Below, one piece after another: positions 40,448 through 56,223 of a stretch of 64,000 nt of DNA (position 1 is the stretch's first letter; every line of letters starts with the position of its first letter). This DNA is from DATAJX01 sp036261915 (GTDB taxonomy: Bacteria > Pseudomonadota > Alphaproteobacteria > UBA2136 > UBA6156). The notes below the pieces were generated by a model. It saw only the letters and a program-made list of their open reading frames with translations. It ran no database searches and was not told where the DNA came from. The DNA is taken from contig DATAJX010000005.1 in assembly GCA_036261915.1 (NCBI GenBank), positions 62,001-126,000 of the forward strand. The letters are read 5' to 3'. A program made the translations under genes and the position numbers.

Positions 40448-40582
40448 TTAGGGTTTGATAAGGGCCAGTTTTTGCGCGCGGGGGAGGTGCTTGAGGGCTT
40501 TTTCGCGCGCGGAGGCTTCAGCCCGGGTGGAATGGGTTTCGGAATAAGCTAATTGGGGATTTGCCAGTTTGGCCGTGTGCAT
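40448..40582 (-). pseudogene. Remnant of a GIY-YIG (UPF0213-type) endonuclease gene
   Basis: The 44-residue frame MHTAKLANPQLAYSETHSTR, then EASAREKALKHLPRAQKLALI, matches the C-terminal half of GIY-YIG/YhbQ-type proteins (LVYSE.HPSRAEA..RE..IK.LPRAQKLALI). The N-terminal half with the GIY and YIG strands is missing; in its place is unrelated sequence up to the rpsG terminator. A stray YLFYFYIN in another frame just upstream may be a scrap of it. Probably a truncated gene. Confidence 0.6.
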
Positions 40583-40687
40583 GGTGCCGCTGGCGCGTTG
40601 ATGTAAAAATAAAAGAGATATTCTTTGCAGGCAATCCTCGGACGCCGCCCTTCGGGCTTGGCGCCCAAGGATAAGCGTTTGCTTGCC

Positions 40688-40716
40688 AAAAAACGCCCCG
40701 AGGGGGGCGTTTTTTG
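40688..40716 (-). terminator. Terminator after rpsG
   Basis: AAAAAACGCCCC-GAG-GGGGGCGTTTTTTGG, 12 bases beyond the rpsG stop. Confidence 0.9.
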
Positions 40717-40727
40717 GAGCAAACCGC

Positions 40728-41195
40728 TTACCACCTGAAGTGGGCGAAAGCGCGGTTGGCTTCGGCCATTTTGTGGGTGTCTTCGCGCTTTTTGACGGCG
40801 TTGCCCTTGTTGCCCACGGCGTCGAGCAGCTCGTTGGTGAGGCGCTCTTGCATGGTCTTTTCGCCGCGGCCGCGGGCGTAGTCGACCAGCCAGCGGATGG
40901 CCAGCGATTGCGCGCGGGTGGGGCGGACTTCCATCGGCACCTGGTAGGTGGCACCACCGACGCGGCGGCTGCGCACTTCGGTTTCGGGCTTCACGTTGTT
41001 CAGCGCGGTGTGGAAGAGCTCGATGGGGCTCTTTTTGGTCTTTTCCTCGATGGCGGTCAGGGCGCCATAGACGATCTGTTCGGCGACGCCCTTTTTACCC
41101 TGGAGCATGACCTTGTTGATGAATTTGGTGAGTACAACATCCCCGTATTTGGCATCCGGGAGGGTGTTGCGTACTTCTGCACGACGACGACGCAT
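40728..41195 (-). CDS. rpsG: Ribosomal protein uS7
   Basis: 155 residues starting MRRRRAEVRNTLPDAKYGDV and ending AFAHFRW. It binds the 3' major domain of 16S rRNA. It follows rpsL by 28 bases, the conserved start of the str operon, but ends in a terminator instead of running into fusA. Confidence 0.98.
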   Translation of the reverse strand: MRRRRAEVRNTLPDAKYGDVVLTKFINKVMLQGKKGVAEQIVYGALTAIEEKTKKSPIELFHTALNNVKPETEVRSRRVGGATYQVPMEVRPTRAQSLAIRWLVDYARGRGEKTMQERLTNELLDAVGNKGNAVKKREDTHKMAEANRAFAHFRW

Positions 41196-41223
41196 GGTTG
41201 AGTTCTCCTATGTTCTGTCGCTG

Positions 41224-41619
41224 TTATTTCTTGGCGCCTTCGGCACCGGCCTTGGGACGCTTGGCACCGTAGAGCGAACGACCTTGCTTGCGGTCCTTCA
41301 CGCCTTGGGTATCGAGCGCGCCACGGACGATGTGGTAACGCACACCGGGCAAGTCTTTGACGCGGCCGCCGCGGATGAGCACGACGCTGTGTTCTTGCAG
41401 GTTGTGGCCTTCGCCCGGGATATAGGCGATGACCTCGTAACCGTTGGTGAGGCGGATTTTGGCCACTTTACGCAGAGCCGAGTTGGGCTTTTTGGGAGTG
41501 GTGGTGTACACGCGGGTGCACACGCCGCGCTTTTGCGGGGCTGCTTGCATGGCCGGGCTCTTCGTCCGGGCTTTTTGGATTTCGCGCGGTTTGCGCACGA
41601 GCTGATTGACGGTAGGCAT
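41224..41619 (-). CDS. rpsL: Ribosomal protein uS12
   Basis: 131 residues. The decoding-site loops TTPKKPNSALRKVAK (40-54) and RVKDLPGVRYH (around 85) carry the usual Lys residues, so the sequence is of the streptomycin-sensitive type. Its promoter was not pinned down; a TTGACA lies inside the upstream flippase gene (41741-41736) with a poor -10 box. Confidence 0.98.
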   Translation of the reverse strand: MPTVNQLVRKPREIQKARTKSPAMQAAPQKRGVCTRVYTTTPKKPNSALRKVAKIRLTNGYEVIAYIPGEGHNLQEHSVVLIRGGRVKDLPGVRYHIVRGALDTQGVKDRKQGRSLYGAKRPKAGAEGAKK

Positions 41620-41701
41620 TGCCTATTTTGTCCTTCGTTTGGTTCATATCTTTCAGGTTTTCCGCCACTCGCTTGTGACTTGGGCGGGCCTTACTCCGTT
41701 A

Positions 41702-42916
41702 CTAAGGGCGGCTTTTGCGGGAAAATGGCAGGGTTGTCAACAGTTGCGTGGCATAACCCGCCACCACCGCCATGGCCGCCCCTTGCATCCCGTGGGCCGG
41801 AATAAGCCAAAAAGCGCACAAAACCGTAGTAAACAGGCTGGCCAGCGGGGGCAAAAGCAGCCCTAAAGCGTGGGCTTTGGCCGTAAGCTGGCTGGTATAG
41901 ACCGCCAGCGGGGCCTGCAGCAGCAGCGCCAGCAGCAAAATGCGGAACGGGGCCACCGAGGCGGCAAAGCCTGATCCGAACACCAGCGGCAGCAGGTAGG
42001 GGGCGGTGACGTAGCCGAACGCCCCTGCCCCGGCCATGACCCCCAGCAGAGCCAAAAGCGTCAGGCGGCGGTTGCCGGCACTGCTTTCGCCCCGCGTAAA
42101 ATGGCTGACCAGCACGCTGGCCACTGCGGCGGGCAGCATCAGCGCGATATCGAGCAGGGTGGCAGCCACGCTGTAGTAGCCGAGGTCGGCCAGCCCCACG
42201 TAATGCGGCAGGATGATCAGCACGACCTTGGGCGCGATGAACGCTGCCAAGGCCGCCAGCCACGTGGCCCCCATGAAGCGCGCCGCCTTGCGGGCCAAGG
42301 CCGAGTTGAAGCGCCAGCGGCGGGGGTTGATGCCCAGCCACCAGCTGTTCATGCCCAGTGACACCACCGACATAAGAGAGTTGAAGATGACCGCGAGTTC
42401 GAGCGTAAGCGCCCTGGTGGCCCATGCGGCGGCGATGGCCAGCGTATAGCCGGCGCGCGGCACCAGCATGGGAATGAGGATGCCCCCGGCCTTGCGCCGC
42501 AGGTGGATAAGCCCGCTGAGCGCCGTACTGAACACGATGAACGGCATGCCCGCCCATGCCACCAGCAGCAAACCCAGGTGCGCCTGACCCAGCGGCTGGC
42601 TGGCGGCCCATGCCAGCAGCGGCAGGGTGAGGCCCCAGCCCCCGAGCATCAGCACCCCGTAGGTGCCTGCCAGTTGCGGCCAGTCTTTTTCGGTTTTGGT
42701 GGCGGTGCCCATTTGGCGCACCGTATTATAGGACACCACCAGCGCCAGTTGCGCGGCGATGCCATAAATGGTGAATACCCAGGCGTAGACGCCCCGGGCC
42801 TCGGGGCCCAGGCCGCGCGTGATGAGCACGGTGGCCACCAGCCCGATGAGCAGGCCGCCGAAATTAAGCGCCAGCAGGTGCAAGGCTTCGGCAATAAGGG
42901 CGCGCTTGTTTGACAT
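41702..42916 (-). CDS. Polysaccharide flippase / polymerisation-type membrane protein
   Basis: 404 residues with about twelve membrane segments, of the MATE/MOP flippase superfamily (Wzx-like). Typical features are the N-terminal LLALNFGGLLIGLVATVLIT and a central region with YSVAATLLDIALMLPAAVAS. Such proteins flip lipid-linked oligosaccharides. It lies between rpoC and rpsL, which is unusual, and is divergent from a methyltransferase gene 60 bases away; the pair may form a small surface-sugar module. Confidence 0.82.
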   Translation of the reverse strand: MSNKRALIAEALHLLALNFGGLLIGLVATVLITRGLGPEARGVYAWVFTIYGIAAQLALVVSYNTVRQMGTATKTEKDWPQLAGTYGVLMLGGWGLTLPLLAWAASQPLGQAHLGLLLVAWAGMPFIVFSTALSGLIHLRRKAGGILIPMLVPRAGYTLAIAAAWATRALTLELAVIFNSLMSVVSLGMNSWWLGINPRRWRFNSALARKAARFMGATWLAALAAFIAPKVVLIILPHYVGLADLGYYSVAATLLDIALMLPAAVASVLVSHFTRGESSAGNRRLTLLALLGVMAGAGAFGYVTAPYLLPLVFGSGFAASVAPFRILLLALLLQAPLAVYTSQLTAKAHALGLLLPPLASLFTTVLCAFWLIPAHGMQGAAMAVVAGYATQLLTTLPFSRKSRP

Positions 42917-42975
42917 GCCGCGACACTAACCATTAGCTGGTGACTCGTCATGCGAAAAAAGATATGGTCGCGCGC

Positions 42976-43983
42976 ATGACACCCCTTCTCCTTAAATACC
43001 TTTGTGACCCTGTAGACCAACAACCCCTGAAGCTGCGCAACCCGGTATATAACAAGGCCGGGCACATCGTGTCGGGCATTCTGGCCGGCAAGAAGGGCCG
43101 TGAGTACCCGATCGTTCGCGGTGTGCCGCGCTTTATCAAGACCGACACGCGGGGCTCGGTGGACGGTTTTGGCGACCAGTGGAATTACTTCAACTACGAC
43201 GATTTTTACCTGCAGTGGCTGCACCACACCGTGAAGAACACCTTTGGCAAGCCCAGCTACTTTAAGAACAAGCTGGTGGTGGATTGCGGCGCCGGGCACG
43301 GCATGCAAAGCCGCTGGATGGTGGAAGCCGGTGCCAAGCACGTGATTGCGATGGAGCTGAGCCACACCGTGGACGACGTGATGCGCAAGAACCTGAAAGG
43401 GCTTGAGGACAAGATCGACGTGATCCAGTGCAGCATCGACCAGGTGCCGCTGCGCAAGAACTCGATCAAGGGTTTGGTGATCTGCCACAATGTGCTTCAG
43501 CACACCCCGAACTCGGAAAAGACCGCCAAGGAATTGTGGAGCATTACCGCGCCCGGTGGCGAATTCGTGTTCAACAGCTACGTGCGCATGGACGGCGACC
43601 CGATCCGCTGGCTGCGCCATAACTTCCACATGGGCTGGCGCAGGATCATCAGCAAGGCGCCCTTTGCCGTGCGTTTGGCTTACGCCCACACCATGGCCAC
43701 CCTGCGTTTTGTGCCCGTGCTGGGCTGGGTGCTGGAGAAATCGCACCTGATGGGCCGCGGCGAGGTGATACCCGGACCCAACTATTTTAGCCGCGCCTAC
43801 CGCGCCGGTTTGGTGATCACCTTTGACGGGTACGGCGGGCACACCTACCAGAACCACCTGTCGCTTGACGAGCAGCGGGCCCTGGCCAAGCAGTTGCAGC
43901 CCAACACCAAGAAGTGGGAAAACGCCAAGGAGTACTTTACCCAACCGATGCCCATCGGTGCCGGGTTGCGCCTGCACAAGTAA
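42976..43983 (+). CDS. SAM-dependent methyltransferase with Trm112-like N-terminus
   Basis: 335 residues from the ATG at 42976. Residues 1-50 (LLKYLCDPVDQQPLKL, then GREYPIVRGVPRFI) match a Trm112/UPF0434-like domain that has kept only one Cys of its zinc site. A class I SAM fold follows (VVDCGAGHGMQSRWMVEAG, then MELS), and CHNVLQHTP in the middle is motif-IV-like. Proteins of this design methylate sugars or lipids in envelope pathways. Starts at 42964 or 42940 are also possible; none has a clear ribosome-binding site. Confidence 0.82.
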   Translation: MTPLLLKYLCDPVDQQPLKLRNPVYNKAGHIVSGILAGKKGREYPIVRGVPRFIKTDTRGSVDGFGDQWNYFNYDDFYLQWLHHTVKNTFGKPSYFKNKLVVDCGAGHGMQSRWMVEAGAKHVIAMELSHTVDDVMRKNLKGLEDKIDVIQCSIDQVPLRKNSIKGLVICHNVLQHTPNSEKTAKELWSITAPGGEFVFNSYVRMDGDPIRWLRHNFHMGWRRIISKAPFAVRLAYAHTMATLRFVPVLGWVLEKSHLMGRGEVIPGPNYFSRAYRAGLVITFDGYGGHTYQNHLSLDEQRALAKQLQPNTKKWENAKEYFTQPMPIGAGLRLHK

Positions 43984-43999
43984 CGCGTTGCCGGCCCAC

Positions 44000-44028
44000 A
44001 AAAAAACCGCCCTTCCGGGCGGTTTTTT
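44000..44028. terminator. Bidirectional terminator
   Basis: AAAAAACCGCCC-TTCC-GGGCGGTTTTTT between the methyltransferase and rpoC. Confidence 0.92.
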
Positions 44029-44039
44029 GGACCAAGGCC

Positions 44040-48206
<4,167 letters not shown>

Positions 48207-48228
48207 GATTGTATCTCTCCTTGTTCCG

Positions 48229-52569
<4,341 letters not shown>

Positions 52570-52675
52570 GTGTATGTAACCCCCTGATTTATTTTGCAAA
52601 ATTTTCCGTCGGCTGAAGCCGGTACGGGGGCCCGGAGAACCGGGGCACCGTGCTGAAATCCACGCTGCGGAGATG

Positions 52676-52704
52676 CTTCTAAGCTGTTGTAGCAGGGCTG
52701 TCAA
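52676..52704 (-). promoter_or_regulatory. Promoter of rpoB-rpoC
   Basis: On the minus strand TTGACA (52704-52699), a 17-base spacer, TAGAAG (52681-52676). The 5' leader is about 100 bases and contains GC-rich hairpins. A GATGCG repeat lies 24 bases upstream of the -35 box. Confidence 0.65.
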
Positions 52705-52727
52705 GCGGTGCAAAAATAAGGTTTTAG

Positions 52728-52744
52728 GATGCGCCGTTGATGCG
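52728..52744. repeat. Third copy of the GATGCG repeat
   Basis: GATGCGCCGTTGATGCG matches the repeats at 13101 and 13175 in 16 of 17 positions. It falls in the gap between the rpoB promoter and the upstream gene's terminator. Confidence 0.6.
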
Positions 52745-52764
52745 GGGGCGATGCGGGCATGGCG

Positions 52765-52811
52765 CAAAAAAAACACCCCCCTCACCCCGGCCGAAGCCGG
52801 AATGAGGGGGA
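52765..52811 (-). terminator. Terminator after the outer-membrane-type gene
   Basis: CCCCCTCATTCCGGC / GCCGGGGTGAGGGGG with TGTTTTTTTT on the minus strand. Confidence 0.88.
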
Positions 52812-52817
52812 TGGAGG

Positions 52818-53924
52818 TTAGTTGGACCAACCCCAGCGCCAATCGAGCGGAGAGGTGATGCCCGCCCGGAACAGGTGGGCGTGCTGGCTGCCGCCGGGCA
52901 CGGGGGCCTGGAGGTAGTAGGTGTAGCCGTACTCGGTGAAGATACTGCCGAGTTCGAGCCCCACCGTGCCGGTTGGCCCATAGGTTGACACCTTGGGGCC
53001 GGTGATGCCGCGCACCCCGATAAGGCCGTAAGGCGTAAAGCCCTTGCCTAACGTGGTGGCGAAGCCCCCTTGCAGGCTGCCTTCGTACCGGAGGGTATCG
53101 CCGTTGTCGCCAACGTTGATACCGGCCCCTGCCCGAACGATACCCGCGAGGTTATCGTTGAGCAGGTACACCTTGCCAAGATCGGCGCCGACCAGGAACT
53201 GGTCGGTATTGCCGATGGTGGCGCCGCCCAGGCCGAGGTTGCCGTACCACATGCTGGTGGGCGACGACGGCTGGGGCTGCACCGGCTCTGCATAGTTGTA
53301 GGCTGGGGCAGTGTAGGCTGATGGCGGGGCCTGGCGCGCCTCGCGGCGGACCAGGGCGGGCGCAGGGGCCACGTAAGGTGCCGGGGCTACCGGCGCCTCG
53401 ATGGACGGACGCAGGTCGGCCACCACCGGGGTGGGGTCGACCGCGGCCACCTGCACCGGGGCCGGAGCCTGAGCCGTAACGGCCGCCTTGGGCGGATTGA
53501 GGCGTGCCTGATAGGCGGCCTCGCAGCCCGGCTTGCTCCAGACCCGCCCCCCCTTGCCGCCTTGCTTGAGGAAGCAGGCGATCTTTTCGTTGGGGTCGGC
53601 CGGCGTTTCGGCCAGTTCGGTTGCCCGTGGCACGACGATGGCGGTGCCGAGGCTGGCCTGCGGCTCGAACCGCGTGCCGGTGGTCAGCGACGAATCGCAG
53701 AACACCAGCGACCGCTCCCCCGAGCGGGGATCGCAGTTGCGGGTGGTGACCGGCTCGACCTTGCCCAGTGACACGGGCTTGTCGGTCCAGTTGACCTTGG
53801 CGCCGGGCTCGTAGGCCGCCATTTGGAGCGGCTTGGGAGCTTCGGAAGCGTGGCCGGTGGCCGAATAGGCCAGTGCCAGGACAATAGCCGCGGAACAGAT
53901 ATTGGGGATTGTGAAGATATTCAT
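52818..53924 (-). CDS. Exported protein with beta-barrel-like C-terminal domain
   Basis: 368 residues with a signal peptide (NICSAAIVLALAYSATGHA). The middle (about 140-230) is Ala/Pro/Val-rich and probably disordered; residues 235 on alternate like a small outer-membrane barrel (SMWYGNLGLGGATIGNTDQF, then FTPYGLIGVRGITG and GLELGSIFTEYGYTYYL). A Cys-containing N-terminal domain precedes it (NCDPRSGERSLVFCDSS). AAAGGA lies before the ATG at 53924. It sits just upstream of rpoB but ends in its own terminator. Confidence 0.6.
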   Translation of the reverse strand: MNIFTIPNICSAAIVLALAYSATGHASEAPKPLQMAAYEPGAKVNWTDKPVSLGKVEPVTTRNCDPRSGERSLVFCDSSLTTGTRFEPQASLGTAIVVPRATELAETPADPNEKIACFLKQGGKGGRVWSKPGCEAAYQARLNPPKAAVTAQAPAPVQVAAVDPTPVVADLRPSIEAPVAPAPYVAPAPALVRREARQAPPSAYTAPAYNYAEPVQPQPSSPTSMWYGNLGLGGATIGNTDQFLVGADLGKVYLLNDNLAGIVRAGAGINVGDNGDTLRYEGSLQGGFATTLGKGFTPYGLIGVRGITGPKVSTYGPTGTVGLELGSIFTEYGYTYYLQAPVPGGSQHAHLFRAGITSPLDWRWGWSN

Positions 53925-53984
53925 CGAATCGGTCCTTTCGGGACGAGAAAAGGGCTGAAGATGGCCGCCAGGGCCATGTTTTGG

Positions 53985-54017
53985 CCCCATTGGTGATAAG
54001 GTGTTATCAAGATGGGG
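53985..54017. promoter_or_regulatory. Interrupted palindrome before the outer-membrane-type gene
   Basis: CCCCAT-TGATAA (53985-53999) and TTATCA-ATGGGG (54004-54017) are symmetric around GGTG, with 2-3 unpaired bases on each side. It is about 60 bases upstream of the ATG at 53924 and has no U-tract, so an operator or a leader hairpin is more likely than a terminator. Confidence 0.4.
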
Positions 54018-54123
54018 CGGAAGGGGCGGTTTTCAAGGGCTGAAAAGCAGAATACCCCCTCCGCTTCGCTCGGGGCGCCAGCCGCGCGCGACAGGCTCGC
54101 TTCGGCTGTCGGCGCTTATGAAA
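54018..54123. other. GC-rich non-coding stretch with short hairpins
   Basis: No gene is visible between the palindrome and the tandem terminators at 54124-54170. It contains small hairpins such as CCCTCCGCTTCGCTCGGGG and GACAGGCTCGCTTCGGCTGTC. The frame over 54007-54501 on the minus strand is not convincing as coding. Confidence 0.4.
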
Positions 54124-54170
54124 TTTTTTGCGCCAAGGCGCAAAAAAAACCCTCCCTAATCGGGAGGGGG
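54124..54170 (-). terminator. Tandem terminators after the 46-residue gene
   Basis: First CCCTCCC-GATTA-GGGAGGG with eight T's on the minus strand (54170-54142), then a second hairpin TTTTTTGCGCC-AAG-GGCGCAAAAAAA immediately after it (54149-54124). Confidence 0.85.
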
Positions 54171-54239
54171 TAAGCCGGGCATGGCAAGTTGGAGAGCACG
54201 GGCAGCCTTGGGGACTGCTCTGGAGGTTTGGGGTGCCGG

Positions 54240-54380
54240 CTAGGCCAGCGAAAAATACGGGTGGGCACGGCGTTCGTCGGCGGCAAATTCGCGGGCGTAG
54301 GGGTCGATATCGGCTGCATTGGCAGCGGGTGGGGAAAAACGCACGAACAACGCACTGAGCTTGCTGAGCAAACGGTACAT
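54240..54380 (-). CDS. Small protein of 46 residues
   Basis: Reads MYRLLSKLSALFVRFSPPAA, then NAADIDPYAREFAADERRAH and ends PYFSLA. GGAGGAAA, a near-perfect ribosome-binding site, is 4 bases before the ATG. An amphipathic N-terminus is followed by an acidic/aromatic tail. Flanked by tandem terminators below and the def terminator above, so it is its own unit. No family known to me. Confidence 0.6.
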   Translation of the reverse strand: MYRLLSKLSALFVRFSPPAANAADIDPYAREFAADERRAHPYFSLA

Positions 54381-54501
54381 GGTGTTTCCTCCGTGTAGGC
54401 CCATTTAGGGCGTTATGAGTAGCTTCAGCTTGCGCCTTTTGCCAGCTTTTAGAAGTATTACCACCACAAACATGCCCGCTTATGTAGCTGAATAACCACA
54501 C

Positions 54502-54540
54502 TAAAAAGCCCGATAGCCCTCCTTGCGGAGGGCTATCGGG
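54502..54540 (-). terminator. Terminator after def
   Basis: CCCGATAGCCCTCC / GGAGGGCTATCGGG around GCAA, with CTTTTTAG on the minus strand. Confidence 0.92.
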
Positions 54541-55044
54541 TCAGCAGGCCAACTGGATCGGCTGTTCACTTACCTGAGGCAGGTTGTCGGTGATGAGGAC
54601 ACCGTTGAGGTGGTTGACCTCATGCTGGGATATCCACGACGCCTTGGCACCCAGCCAGCGCTGATACTGCTTGCCTCGCCCGTTCTGGTACCGCAACTTG
54701 ATGAAGCGGTGCCTTACAACGGCGATTTTGGTACCTCCTTTTCCCCTTGTGGACGGGATGGAGAGACAGGCCTCTTGCCGTATCACGGTTTCGTCGGAGA
54801 CATCGACGATTTCGGGATTGGCCACAACATAGGCTTTTTTAATTCCCCACAGGCTTAAGTCCATAACAAACAACCGCTGCAACACCCCGACCTGGGGTGC
54901 AGACAACCCGACCCCGTTTTCGAGCGAGGTGGTTGCAAGCATGGCAAAGGCAAGCTTATCGAGGTTGTTATCGAAGTACTCGATTGGCTGGCTGACCTGA
55001 TGCAAGCGGGGGTCCGGGACTTCCAGAATAGTAAGCTTGGCCAT
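54541..55044 (-). CDS. def: Peptide deformylase
   Basis: Removes the formyl group from new proteins. 167 residues with motif I GVGLSAPQVG (44-53), motif II EACLSIP (91-97; most have EGCLS), motif III QHEVNHLNG (140-148), where the metal ligands Cys 93, His 141 and His 145 are all present; the common HExDH is HEVNH. The change in motif II and codon use with more A/T than neighbours suggest a second, acquired copy, with the housekeeping def-fmt elsewhere. Confidence 0.88.
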   Translation of the reverse strand: MAKLTILEVPDPRLHQVSQPIEYFDNNLDKLAFAMLATTSLENGVGLSAPQVGVLQRLFVMDLSLWGIKKAYVVANPEIVDVSDETVIRQEACLSIPSTRGKGGTKIAVVRHRFIKLRYQNGRGKQYQRWLGAKASWISQHEVNHLNGVLITDNLPQVSEQPIQLAC

Positions 55045-55142
55045 ACTTAAGGCCCCCCTGGAAAAAAGAAACGCCCTTAACGGGCAGGTGATGCATTGTT
55101 AAGCGGGGCGGAGAGTGCGCAGATATTCATAAAAAATCCATA

Positions 55143-55170
55143 TAAAAAACAAGGCCCCTTGCGGGGCCTT
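55143..55170 (-). terminator. Terminator after the Cys-rich protein
   Basis: AAGGCCCC-GCAA-GGGGCCTT followed by GTTTTTTATA on the minus strand. Confidence 0.9.
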
Positions 55171-55175
55171 GCCGG

Positions 55176-55460
55176 TTAATAAGTTGAAACCACGCCGTTG
55201 CCCTGCCCCGGGCAGAAACACGGATTGCCGACGCAGCCGGGCTGGCTCATGCCACAGTAATACATGCCCCAGCGGCATACCCAGCCGATGATGCATTGGG
55301 CGGTTTTTGTATTGCCCGCGCGCGGCACCGGGGTGGCGTTTTGGGGCACGGCGGGCGCCGAGATGCGCTGCAGCAGGTTGTTTTCGAGCGCGGCGGCGGG
55401 GGTGGCCGCGCTGGCAGCCAAAAAGGCCATTGCGGCAAGGGTTAGAAAGGATTTTCGCAT
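55176..55460 (-). CDS. Small exported Cys-rich protein
   Basis: 94 residues. Signal peptide MRKSFLTLAAMAFLAASAAT (cleavage near PAAA). The mature C-terminal half has seven Cys within 36 residues: QCIIGWVCRWGMYYCGMSQP, then GCVGNPCFCPGQ, which suggests disulfides or a metal cluster. AGGAG precedes the ATG at 55460. It lies alone between rplL and the def copy. Might be a secreted effector or antimicrobial-type peptide; unproven. Confidence 0.6.
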   Translation of the reverse strand: MRKSFLTLAAMAFLAASAATPAAALENNLLQRISAPAVPQNATPVPRAGNTKTAQCIIGWVCRWGMYYCGMSQPGCVGNPCFCPGQGNGVVSTY

Positions 55461-55572
55461 GGGAAACTCCTGAATCAAACGGAAAGCGGGAGGGCCACCC
55501 CCGGCCAGATGGGTTCTGACCCCTTCATTATATTTCACAACTTTAAGTTGTAAATGATTTTTAGAGGCGCCG

Positions 55573-55602
55573 CAAAAAAGCCTCCCGTCGGGGAGGCTTT
55601 AT
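55573..55602 (-). terminator. Terminator after the 45-residue gene
   Basis: AAAGCCTCCC-CGAC-GGGAGGCTTTTTTG on the minus strand, overlapping the stop of the gene above. Confidence 0.88.
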
Positions 55603-55736
55603 TCGATTTTGGGGCGCTTTTTATAGTGATGGCTGGTGGGGTTGAGCCAGCCGGTGGTGAAGGACTCGACAAGCATGCCGCCGACAACGACGAGCATGCC
55701 GATGGCCCAGTATTCGTTGGGACCGAAGTTGAACAT
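55599..55736 (-). CDS. Small single-helix membrane protein, 45 residues
   Basis: Begins MFNFGPNEYWAIGMLVVVGG and continues MLVESFTTGWLNPTSHH, ending KKRPKIE: one membrane helix (about 10-28) and a basic tail. GGAG lies 8 bases before the ATG at 55736. It lies downstream of rplL after a terminator, so it is expressed separately. No family recognised. Confidence 0.6.
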   Translation of the reverse strand: MFNFGPNEYWAIGMLVVVGGMLVESFTTGWLNPTSHHYKKRPKIE

Positions 55737-55787
55737 TTGAAGATCTCCGACAGAGGAAAGAATACGTTTAATATTGGGCGCTGGCGG

Positions 55788-55817
55788 TAAAAAACAAGGC
55801 CCCTTGCGGAGCCTTGG
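55788..55817 (-). terminator. Terminator after rplL
   Basis: CAAGGCTCC-GCAA-GGGGCCTTG, slightly imperfect, with TTTTTTACC on the minus strand. Confidence 0.85.
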
Positions 55818-55837
55818 AAGTAACGAAGACGGCAGAA

Positions 55838-56200
55838 CTACTTGAGTTCGACCTTGGCGCCGGCGGCTTCCAGCTTCTTCTTCATTTCTTCGGCGTCCTT
55901 TTTGGCGACGCCTTCCTTCACGTTCTGGGGAGCGCCATCGACCATGTCTTTGGCTTCCTTCAGGCCCAGGCCGGTGATTTCGCGCACGGCTTTGATCACG
56001 TCGATCTTCTTGTCGCCCGAGGCGGCCAGCACTACGGTGAACTCGGTTTGGGCTTCGGCGGCGGGGCCGGCAGCGGCGGCAGCGGCTACGGGAGCAGCGG
56101 CGCTTACGCCCCACTTTTCTTCGAGCAGCTTGCTCAGTTCGGCAGCTTCCATCACGGTGAGCTTGCTCAGGGTTTCGACGATTTGGTTCAGGTCAGACAT
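55838..56200 (-). CDS. rplL: Ribosomal protein bL12
   Basis: 120 residues: N-terminal dimerisation helix, Ala-rich hinge (about 35-50) and a C-terminal domain with GLGLKEAKDMVDGAPQNVKE that contacts translation factors. It starts 23 bases after rplJ in the usual L10-L12 pair and ends in a terminator, not in rpoB. Confidence 0.98.
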   Translation of the reverse strand: MSDLNQIVETLSKLTVMEAAELSKLLEEKWGVSAAAPVAAAAAAGPAAEAQTEFTVVLAASGDKKIDVIKAVREITGLGLKEAKDMVDGAPQNVKEGVAKKDAEEMKKKLEAAGAKVELK

Positions 56201-56223
56201 TTTACTATCCTTTGTTTGTACGT

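Noticed and set aside
54007..54501. 164-codon minus-strand frame
   Set aside because: It crosses terminators and lies over a well-supported 46-residue gene in another frame.
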